Shown: positions 1 to 7,026 of the stretch, in pieces | Layout: each line of letters begins with the position of its first letter | Numbering within the stretch: the first letter of the stretch is position 1 | Notes under the pieces: generated by a model | Told to the model about the DNA's origin: nothing | Databases searched by the model: none | The model's input: the letters and a program-made list of their open reading frames with translations, nothing else | From: Calditrichota bacterium | GTDB lineage: Bacteria; Calditrichota; Calditrichia; RBG-13-44-9; J075 | Length of the DNA stretch: 10,466 bases | Direction: 5' to 3' | Assembly (NCBI GenBank): GCA_024275555.1 | Contig: JAJRYW010000601.1 | Coordinates: 1 to 10,466, forward strand | Position numbers and translations under genes: made by a program

Positions 1-273
1 CCTGAGCTTGCCTGCTACTTTGGGGTTGAAGGAGGGTGGGGGCGCCTAAGCCCCCTGAGCTCGTCGAAGGGGGGCGTTGCGCCACAGTCAGTCGTTTCGA
101 CGGGCCCAACGACCTTACATCCCAACCCCTGAGCTTGCCTGCTACTTTGGGGTTGAAGGAGGGTGGGGGCGCCTAAGCCCCCTGAGCTCGTCGAAGGGGG
201 GCGTTGCGCCACAGTCAGTCGTTTCGACGGGCTCAACAACCTTACATCCCCCCCCTGAGTTAGCCTGCTCCTT
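1..273. repeat. Imperfect tandem repeat, about 127-bp unit, 2.15 copies
   Basis: Copy 1 spans 1-127 and copy 2 spans 128-253. They differ only by substitutions at 106 (c to t in copy 2) and 111 (g to a), and by a short change with a one-base deletion at the end of the unit. A third copy starts at 254 but matches for only about 20 bases (17 of 20) before diverging. Each unit holds three nested or adjacent inverted repeats. In copy 1 these are GGGGGC/GCCCCC (38-43 and 50-55, 6-base loop), GGCG/CGCC (73-76 and 80-83), and an outer pair of arms CCTGAGCTCGTCGAA and TTCGACGGGCCCAAC (54-68 and 96-110). The outer arms resemble the CCTGAGC-TCGAAGG / TTCGAC-GGCTCA palindromic intergenic repeats seen scattered through many bacterial genomes. 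The array may extend left of the window. No convincing gene overlaps it. Function is unknown. Confidence 0.9.
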
Positions 274-455
274 ACGAGTGCTACAAAAGCAATGGCAATA
301 CACAAGGCACTCTCTCCGGTTCACTCAATTTCCCTTGATAAATTCCTCCGCAACCATTACCTTTTCACGAATATCCATCACGAATTCTAAGCCCGAATCC
401 CAGAAGCATAAGATAGATTAAACAATTTCGTTCGTTTACCTTCACCCATCCGGCT
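274..455. other. Non-coding leader before the envelope operon
   Basis: Between the repeat and the M23 gene lie 182 bases of visibly lower GC content than the genes. No open frame here looks coding. The promoter of the downstream operon is expected here, but I see only weak candidates: TTGATA at 335-340 followed after 17 bases by TACCTT, and a TAAGAT at 409-414 without a good upstream box. I do not call either one. No clear Shine-Dalgarno motif precedes the ATG at 456. Confidence 0.5.
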
Positions 456-1082
456 ATGTGGAAATTTTGTCTGCTATTGATTATTCTTGCCGCCGTTTTG
501 GCCCTGTCTACCTCACAGCAGGACGCCGGATTTTTGCTTCCGGTAGCAGTAACGGATCGCAGCCGGCTCGGCGCCATCGAACTGACCCCCATCGGCGCGT
601 TTGGGCTGAAGCGCAAAGCCAGACCGGGGATTCCGGCCCATTTGCATACCGGGGTGGATATTCGACGGCCGACCCGGAATTATTTTGCTGAACCCATTTT
701 CCCGCTGGCCGCGGGGCAAGTCATCAGTATGCGGGATAACGGGCCGTACGCCCAACTGATTATCGAGCACACGCCGGAAGAGGGGCGGCGGTTATGGACG
801 GTGTACGAACACACCGCCGGTATCCGGAATTCCACCGGCGACCCGGTAAATCCGCACCAGCCTATGGCCCGGTTTATGCACCGGGAAGAACTCAATCGCT
901 ACGGCCGGCAATTCGACCATTTTCATTTCGAAATTCTGAAAACGCCCCCCCGTCCTGTACCGCCGGACAACAAGTTGCCCTTCCGGTTTTTTGCCGGTTA
1001 CAGGCTGCTGTGCTATACGCCCCCAGGTTTGCGGAAACATTATTTCGATCCGCTGGAATTTCTGGACCATCATCTTCAATAA
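456..1082 (+). CDS. Secreted M23 (LytM-like) family metallopeptidase
   Basis: A 208-residue protein. Residues 1-20 form a hydrophobic signal peptide (MWKF, then a Leu/Ile/Ala-rich core ending ALSTS), so it should act in the periplasm; there is no lipobox. The M23 zinc signature is present: H64-xxx-D68 in HLHTGVD, a central histidine H119 in VYEHT, and H155-x-H157 in FDHFHFEI. In the family H64, D68 and H157 bind zinc and the other two histidines assist catalysis. Typical substrates are peptide cross-links of peptidoglycan. The connecting strands differ from textbook LytM domains (for example PIFPLAAGQV, and a charged insertion EEGRR before VYEH), so the subfamily is divergent. The ATG at 456 is the only normal start, because a TAG closes the frame at 414-416; its ribosome-binding site is weak. 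The gene lies 21 bp ahead of the macroglobulin gene and probably leads the operon. Substrate specificity is inferred only from the family; a non-catalytic or activator role is possible but all metal ligands are intact. Confidence 0.85.
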   Translation: MWKFCLLLIILAAVLALSTSQQDAGFLLPVAVTDRSRLGAIELTPIGAFGLKRKARPGIPAHLHTGVDIRRPTRNYFAEPIFPLAAGQVISMRDNGPYAQLIIEHTPEEGRRLWTVYEHTAGIRNSTGDPVNPHQPMARFMHREELNRYGRQFDHFHFEILKTPPRPVPPDNKLPFRFFAGYRLLCYTPPGLRKHYFDPLEFLDHHLQ

Positions 1083-1090
1083 ATCCGGAT

Positions 1091-1097
1091 AGAGGAG
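1091..1097 (+). promoter_or_regulatory. Ribosome-binding site of the macroglobulin gene
   Basis: AGAGGAG lies six bases upstream of the ATG at 1104, an ideal Shine-Dalgarno spacing. It fixes the start of the macroglobulin reading frame and is the strongest such site in the window. It sits inside the 21-bp gap after the M23 stop codon, consistent with translation from a shared transcript. Confidence 0.8.
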
Positions 1098-1103
1098 CAT
1101 CCC

Positions 1104-4100
1104 ATGAAAAAATTCGCCTCCATTTCAGTTCTGACCGCAATACTGGCCCTGCTGTTATTCTCCTGCGGCTCCAAAGAGACCCAGCCGCAGCAGGAAGAGC
1201 AGGCGGATGTTCAGGAAACACAGTTTGCGGAGGAGGAGAGCAATCTCTACGCCGCGGAACCGGCAGAGACGGCCGGGTCGCTGAAGATCATCTCCCACGG
1301 GCCCATCGGGGAGGCGCGGGGGCAGGTGCAGATAAAAATCAGCTTCGCAACACCGTTGACTCCCCTGACCACCCTGGGCGACTCCGCCCGGGATAAAATT
1401 CTGGCGCACTTTAAGCTGGAACCGAAAGTAGCGGGCACGTTCCGGCTGCTGGGCGCCTCCACGGTGGTCTTCCAGCCGGAGCACAGCCTGCCCATGGCTA
1501 CGGAGTACACCGTAACGGTGGCCAAAGGATTAAAAGATATTGAGGGGAATGAGCTGACCGAAGACTTTTCCTGGTCGTTTACCACACCGCTGCCCAAAAT
1601 CAACATCTATCCCCTCAGCGGCAGCGATCATGTCAACATCGAAAAACCGATTCAGATCAACAGCAGCGTTGCCCTGGATATCGAATCATTGAAAAGTCAC
1701 ATCGAATTTGTGGAGACTATCTCCCAGGCGCCGGTGAATTATGTGTTCTATGAAAGCGACCGCAATCCCCGCGAGGGAGAGGACATGGGCATGTACCGGG
1801 TGCGCTACACCTATTACCTGGAGCCACAGCCGGCGCTAAAGAAAAACACCAAGTACACGGTGCGGATTCAATCCGGGGTAATGCCCCGGCGGGGGAACCT
1901 CCCCACGCCGCAGGTGTTTTCTTCCACCTTCACCACTTTCCCGCCGTTCCGTTTTCTCACCAGCGAGTTTTGCGATTATTGCGGCAATTACCTGACCACG
2001 ATTCCCAACCTGCTCTTTAGCAACCCACCGGATTTCGAGAACCTAAAGGGCTATCTTTCCATTGAACCGGAAACCTCCGAATGGCCCTTTTTAGGATACG
2101 GATGCCAGCAATACAGCCTGCGCCTGCACGACGGCCTGCTGGAGCCCAACACCACCTACACGGTTACCCTGAAGCCGGGGCTGTTGGACGCCTATGGGCA
2201 GGAACTGGAAAACCCCCAGGACGTCAGCTTTACCACGGGCGGCCGCACCCCCAAGATGTGGGGGCCGGAAGGCTACCAGATCATCACCCCCAACATTGAG
2301 CCGACGCTGGCAGTTAAAACGGTAAATATAGATCGCGTCTTCTATCGGCTGGCTGCCCTGAAGCCGGAAGATGTGCTGGTGCGGGAGCAACTGTCTTATT
2401 ATTATTCCATCAACAAGTTGATGTCCTTCCTCCAACTTGATGAGGAGCAGGAAACGCTGACGCTCGACGAACGCGACCGGGGCGCTACTGCTTTTGATCT
2501 GCGCCCCCTGCTGCGGGGCGACAACTACGGCGTGGTTGCCTACTCTTTCCGTTCACCCAAGGCGCCTTGTTTTGATAAACCCATCATATTTAACGGATTG
2601 CTGCTGCGCACCAACCTGGGCATCTTCACCCAGTTTCATCCCACCGGCGGGGTGATCAAACTAAACCGGCTGACCGACGGCGAGCCGGTTGCCGGGGTAA
2701 AAATCAAAATTTACCGGGAAGATGATCTGCCCGCGCTGGCAAAAATCTGGGATTTGATCACCAACCGAATCGGCATAAAGCCTTCTCCCTGTTTCGAGGG
2801 CGTTACCGACAGCAGCGGGCTGTTGCTGCTTTCCGGCGAGGCCATGGCCAGGTGCACCAAACGGCGCATCTCCAACAAAGTGCTCAACGAGCTGTTCGCC
2901 CCGGAAGCCGATCCGGATGACATCCTCTACGACCAGGAACGCTTTGGCTTTGCCGAGCCCCCGCGGCTGCTCATCGCGGCGGAGAAGGGAGACGACTGGA
3001 CCTTTCTGCAAACCCGGCCGGGCGGCAACCCGCCCATCTACCGCTTTGGGGTGATGAGCGCCTGGGAAGCCGGCCGCCCCCTCCCCCGCGGGACGATCTT
3101 CTCCGAACACTATCTTTATCGCCCCGGCGATACGGTGAGGTTAAAAGGTCTCTCCCGCTACCTGCTCTACGGAAAACTGTATTCCGGTAAAGACATGGAA
3201 TACACCATCAAACTGCGCGATCCGCAAGGAGCGCAAAAAACCATCGGCAAGGTGCAGGTCAACGAATTTGGCACTTTTCACATCGAGATTCCCACCAGGG
3301 TGGGACAGAGCCTGGGAACTTACGAGATCATTGCCGAAACGCCGGTGTATGGGAACCGTATTTACGGGGAATTCCGGCTGGCCGAGTTTCGGGTTCCGGA
3401 GTTCAAGGTGTCGATGGAAATCGATAAAAAGATCGTTCTGCCCAACCAGCCGCTGGATATCTCCTGGCAAGGGGATTACTATTTTGGCGCCCCGATGGCC
3501 AACGCCTCCTCGTCGCTCAATATCACCCGCCGCCGCACAAACTACCGGCCGCCGGGCTGGGAAGCGTTTTCTTTCGGCATCCCTCAATATCTTGAGGAAC
3601 AAAGAGTGTCGCTTTACGGGCAATATCTGAGGGAAACCATCCCCCTTACCCAAAGCGGCCACGGGGAAAAGACCATCATCTTAAACCGCAGCGATGTACC
3701 CTATCCCATGATCTATCTCTGTGATGTGGAAGTGGAGGATGTCTCCCGGCAAACCGTCTCGGCCAGCAAGCGATTCATCGCATTGCCCGATCACCGCCTG
3801 GTCGGCCTGAAACTGTCCAACCGGATTGCCGCTAAGGAAGACCCGGCGACCGTTGAAGTAATCGTCTCCGATCCCGACGGAAAGCCCTTGCCCGGTGTAC
3901 CGGTGACGGTAAAACTGATCCGCAAGGAATACCATTCTGTGAAAACCAAGACCCCGGACGGCCGCTTCAAGTATGAACACAACCTGGTCAAGGAGGTGGT
4001 GGATAGCCGCAATATCCAATCTGCTGCTGCGCCGGCAACGGTGGAGTTTATTCCCGACAAAGCCGGTTCGTACTTCATCCTGGCCGAGCTGACCCAAAAG

Positions 4101-6971
4101 CCCAAAAGCGGCGCCGCTGCTGCGACCTCCCTGTGGGTTTCCGGCGAGGATTACACGCCCTGGGAAGACACTGGCGAGGATAAGCTGGAAATCATCCTGG
4201 ATAAAAAAGAGTACCAGGTGGGTGATGAAGCGGTTGCGTTTATCAAATCGCCTTTCCCGGAAGCGGAGTTGTTTCTGACCGTCAGTCGGGAAAAAATCTT
4301 TCTGCGGGAAACCCTGCGGATTAAGGGAAGCGCCTACAGCTACCGCTTCCGCATCACCGAGGAGATGCTTCCCAACGCCTACATGGGGGCGGCGCTGTTC
4401 CGCCTGGGCGATCCCATCGTTCCGGTGGAAGAAGAACTCGGCAAACACATGGAAAAGATCGGTTTTGCCCCCTTTAAAGTGGACCTCACGCCCAAGTACC
4501 TGCATGTGGATGTCAAACCGGCGCGCCGCAAAGCCCGCCCCGCCGAGGAGGTGGAGGTCAGCATCCGGGTAAACCGCGCCGATCAGCAGGGGCATCGAAG
4601 CGAGTTAACCGTCATGGTGGTGGACGATGCGGTGCTCTCCCTGACCGGCTACCGCCCGCCCGATCTGGTCAAGATTGTTTATGAGCAACGGGGGCTCTCC
4701 GCGCGGGTCAACGACAACCGCCCCTTTGTGATTGCCGCCGAAGAACTGCTCCAGAAAGGCGGCGGTTACGGCGGCGGGACGATGGGCGGTTTAACCGGGC
4801 CGCGGGTGCGCAAGGAATTCGTCAAAGTAGCCTACTACAATCCCGGCTTAATCACCGATGAGGCCGGAAGCGCCCGGTTCACCCTTAAACTTCCCGACAA
4901 CCTGACTGCCTGGCGGATCATGGTCGTGGCCGTGGGGGAGGATGATTTGTTCGGTTATGGCGACCAGCAGCTGGTGGTCAGCCAGCCCTTCCTGCTCCGG
5001 CCGGTGCTGCCCCGTTTCGGGCGGCTGGGCGATCAGTTCTTCTCCGGCGTGGCGGTCACCAACCTGACCGAAGGCCCCGGAAGGGCAACCGTACAGACAG
5101 AGGTTTCCGGCCAGGCGGTTGCTTTGCAGGACGCCCCGGCCGCGCAGCAGATAAAAATCAAAGCGGGCCAATCAAAGACGGTGCTGTTTCCTTTTGCCGC
5201 CCAAAGCGCCGGCGCGGTGGATCTGAAATTTACCGCCCGCTTCGAGGGAACCTATGACGGGCAGGCTATTTCCGAGGCGGACGCCCTGCAAATTCCCTTG
5301 AACATCCAAAACCTGCTGCCCACGGAAACGGTGGTAGCGGTGGGAGAAACCAAAGATCAATTCCTCCAAAAACTCAAGGTGGATGATTCCATCCGCAAGG
5401 ATACCGGCGGGTTGCAGATCACCCTATCCGGCACGGCGTTAACGGATATCGGCGAGGGCGCCAAATACCTGGTCAACTATCCCTACGGCTGCCTGGAGCA
5501 GACTGTCAGCCGCCTGCTGGCGCTGATGCAGTTGAAATTCCTCTCGGAGCGCTATGATTTCAGCCTGGAAGCGGTCAAGCCGGTCGATAAGGTGATCGAG
5601 GCCAATCTGCGCAAGGTGCTGCTTCTGCAGAACAGCGACGGGGGATTCAAATTCTGGCCCAACAGTCAACGCTCCGATTGCTATCTTTCTCCGTACGTCG
5701 CCTACCTGTTCAAACGCGGGCGGGAATTCGGCTACCAGATTCCCGACGATGCGCTCAAAAAGCTCATCGACTATATGGATAAGACGCTCCGGAGTCCCTG
5801 CTATCCCCTCTCCGGCTGGAAGTCCATCGCAGAATACCGCATCCGTATTTTGATAGGCCTGCACTACCTGGGGCGCAAAGACGAGACTTATTTTGAAGAG
5901 TACTATAACCGCCGCAATGATTTGAGTTATAGCGCCCAGATGGAGCTGGCCTACCTGCTCTTTCAATCGCCCGATTGGAAGAATGAAGCGCGGCAGATGC
6001 TGGAAGAGATTCAGAACGGATTATTCATCACCGCGCAGACAGCGCACTTTGAGACGCCCCGGGAACTGCCGCCTTCCTGGTCCTACCTGGACTCGCCGGT
6101 TATTTCCACGGCTGAGGCCATCAAACTTTACCTGGAGATGGCGCCGAAAAGCCCGCTGATTGGCAAATTTGCCCGTTATATCCTGAAAGCGCGCAAGAAC
6201 GGCCGCTGGAAAAATACTTACGAGAACGCCAAAGCCATCGACGGGCTGGTGGAGATTTCCCTGAAACGGGAAGCCGAAGCGCCGGATTACACCGCACAGG
6301 TGCTCCTGGCCGGCAAACAGGTGCTGGAACATCTCTTTAAAGGCTACCGGTATCAACCGTATGAGAAGTTTATACCCATGTCGGAACTGCCGGCCGGCTT
6401 AAACGATGTGCTGATTTCCAAGGAGGGGCAGGGGCGTCTCTATTACACGCTTTCCTACGCTTACCGCCTGAAAGGGCCGCAACCGGCCCGCAAGGAAGGG
6501 TTTTCCATCAAGCGCACGCTCAGACGAAAAGAGAGCGGGGATGTGCTGGTCACGTTTGAAAACCAGACCCCTGCGCCGGTTAAGATAAAGGCCGGGGAAG
6601 TGTTAGAGGTGGAATTGGAGTATTCCGCGCCCCAAACCGGCTACCACCTGGTCATCGACGACCCCATTCCGGCCGGGTTAGAGGCCATCGACGCCTCGCT
6701 GAAAACCACCTCGGCGCGCTACGAGTCCCCGCGTCAGCGGCGGGTAACCCGGGGAGGCTACGGGAGGAATCCTGTCAACCATACCGAGTTGAGAGACGAC
6801 CGGGTGATGCTCTTTGCCGATGAAGTGCGCCCGGGGATTTATCAGTACCGCTATCTGCTGCGCGCCACTACCCCGGGGATGTTTTTCTGGCCCGGCGCAC
6901 GCATTTCTTTAATGTATGAGCCGGAGCAGTTCGGAACCTGCGCGGAGGGATTTGTGAGGGTGGAAAAATGA
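1104..6971 (+). CDS. Alpha-2-macroglobulin family lipoprotein (YfhM-like) with thioester
   Basis: A 1955-residue protein. Residues 1-20 are a lipoprotein signal ending in lipobox LFSC, with C21 as the lipidated residue and G22 next (no Asp, so outer-membrane sorting is expected). An acidic, Gln/Glu-rich tether follows to about residue 57. Three Big_5-like Ig domains come next (about 58-161, 166-278, 284-378), each ending in an F-x-x-x/F-T-T strand. A macroglobulin domain has YRPGD at 672-676. A bait-region-type domain runs from about 1020 to 1200, then a glycine-rich stretch (1219-1229) leads into the A2M core domain (from V1235, with LPDNLTAWR). The thioester motif C1463-L-E1465-Q1466 is intact in YGCLEQ, followed by the alpha-toroid domain with GGFKFW (1513-1518). 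A C-terminal domain carries DDPIPAGLEAID (from about 1852). Family members trap proteases: bait cleavage exposes the thioester, which bonds covalently to the attacker. It lies between the M23 gene and pbpC, the classic partner. It is longer than E. coli YfhM (about 1650 residues), mainly through N-terminal domains. Confidence 0.96.
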   Translation: MKKFASISVLTAILALLLFSCGSKETQPQQEEQADVQETQFAEEESNLYAAEPAETAGSLKIISHGPIGEARGQVQIKISFATPLTPLTTLGDSARDKILAHFKLEPKVAGTFRLLGASTVVFQPEHSLPMATEYTVTVAKGLKDIEGNELTEDFSWSFTTPLPKINIYPLSGSDHVNIEKPIQINSSVALDIESLKSHIEFVETISQAPVNYVFYESDRNPREGEDMGMYRVRYTYYLEPQPALKKNTKYTVRIQSGVMPRRGNLPTPQVFSSTFTTFPPFRFLTSEFCDYCGNYLTTIPNLLFSNPPDFENLKGYLSIEPETSEWPFLGYGCQQYSLRLHDGLLEPNTTYTVTLKPGLLDAYGQELENPQDVSFTTGGRTPKMWGPEGYQIITPNIEPTLAVKTVNIDRVFYRLAALKPEDVLVREQLSYYYSINKLMSFLQLDEEQETLTLDERDRGATAFDLRPLLRGDNYGVVAYSFRSPKAPCFDKPIIFNGLLLRTNLGIFTQFHPTGGVIKLNRLTDGEPVAGVKIKIYREDDLPALAKIWDLITNRIGIKPSPCFEGVTDSSGLLLLSGEAMARCTKRRISNKVLNELFAPEADPDDILYDQERFGFAEPPRLLIAAEKGDDWTFLQTRPGGNPPIYRFGVMSAWEAGRPLPRGTIFSEHYLYRPGDTVRLKGLSRYLLYGKLYSGKDMEYTIKLRDPQGAQKTIGKVQVNEFGTFHIEIPTRVGQSLGTYEIIAETPVYGNRIYGEFRLAEFRVPEFKVSMEIDKKIVLPNQPLDISWQGDYYFGAPMANASSSLNITRRRTNYRPPGWEAFSFGIPQYLEEQRVSLYGQYLRETIPLTQSGHGEKTIILNRSDVPYPMIYLCDVEVEDVSRQTVSASKRFIALPDHRLVGLKLSNRIAAKEDPATVEVIVSDPDGKPLPGVPVTVKLIRKEYHSVKTKTPDGRFKYEHNLVKEVVDSRNIQSAAAPATVEFIPDKAGSYFILAELTQKPKSGAAAATSLWVSGEDYTPWEDTGEDKLEIILDKKEYQVGDEAVAFIKSPFPEAELFLTVSREKIFLRETLRIKGSAYSYRFRITEEMLPNAYMGAALFRLGDPIVPVEEELGKHMEKIGFAPFKVDLTPKYLHVDVKPARRKARPAEEVEVSIRVNRADQQGHRSELTVMVVDDAVLSLTGYRPPDLVKIVYEQRGLSARVNDNRPFVIAAEELLQKGGGYGGGTMGGLTGPRVRKEFVKVAYYNPGLITDEAGSARFTLKLPDNLTAWRIMVVAVGEDDLFGYGDQQLVVSQPFLLRPVLPRFGRLGDQFFSGVAVTNLTEGPGRATVQTEVSGQAVALQDAPAAQQIKIKAGQSKTVLFPFAAQSAGAVDLKFTARFEGTYDGQAISEADALQIPLNIQNLLPTETVVAVGETKDQFLQKLKVDDSIRKDTGGLQITLSGTALTDIGEGAKYLVNYPYGCLEQTVSRLLALMQLKFLSERYDFSLEAVKPVDKVIEANLRKVLLLQNSDGGFKFWPNSQRSDCYLSPYVAYLFKRGREFGYQIPDDALKKLIDYMDKTLRSPCYPLSGWKSIAEYRIRILIGLHYLGRKDETYFEEYYNRRNDLSYSAQMELAYLLFQSPDWKNEARQMLEEIQNGLFITAQTAHFETPRELPPSWSYLDSPVISTAEAIKLYLEMAPKSPLIGKFARYILKARKNGRWKNTYENAKAIDGLVEISLKREAEAPDYTAQVLLAGKQVLEHLFKGYRYQPYEKFIPMSELPAGLNDVLISKEGQGRLYYTLSYAYRLKGPQPARKEGFSIKRTLRRKESGDVLVTFENQTPAPVKIKAGEVLEVELEYSAPQTGYHLVIDDPIPAGLEAIDASLKTTSARYESPRQRRVTRGGYGRNPVNHTELRDDRVMLFADEVRPGIYQYRYLLRATTPGMFFWPGARISLMYEPEQFGTCAEGFVRVEK

Positions 6972-6997
6972 GAGCGGTAAATTTCTACAAACATGGC

Positions 6998-7013
6998 ACC
7001 GCGATGCGGTTTT
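6998..7013 (+). terminator. Small hairpin with T-run between macroglobulin and pbpC genes
   Basis: ACCGC (6998-7002) pairs with GCGGT (7006-7010) around a 3-base loop, and the T at 7010 is followed by three more. The stem is only 5 bp, so this is at most a weak or partial terminator that could lower pbpC expression relative to the upstream genes. It lies in the 55-bp gap, 13 bases before the first pbpC ATG, and could also affect ribosome access. It may be chance. Confidence 0.25.
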
Positions 7014-7026
7014 AATTGGTGACGAA

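Noticed and set aside
1..273. Tandem repeat as a CRISPR array
   Set aside because: The unit is about 127 bp with no alternation of short repeats and unique spacers, and no cas genes are near.
335..363. TTGATA and TACCTT spaced 17 bases apart as a sigma-70 promoter
   Set aside because: The -10 box matches only three of six consensus positions and the phylum's promoter consensus is unknown.
77..421. Open frames across the tandem repeat on both strands (for example 77-421 + and 15-305 -)
   Set aside because: They are translations of the hairpin-rich repeat, have repeated low-complexity peptide content, no ribosome-binding site and no recognisable domain.
3681..4595. A 304-residue frame on the - strand inside the macroglobulin gene
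   Set aside because: It lies wholly antisense to a clearly conserved coding region; its length is a by-product of GC-rich codon use.
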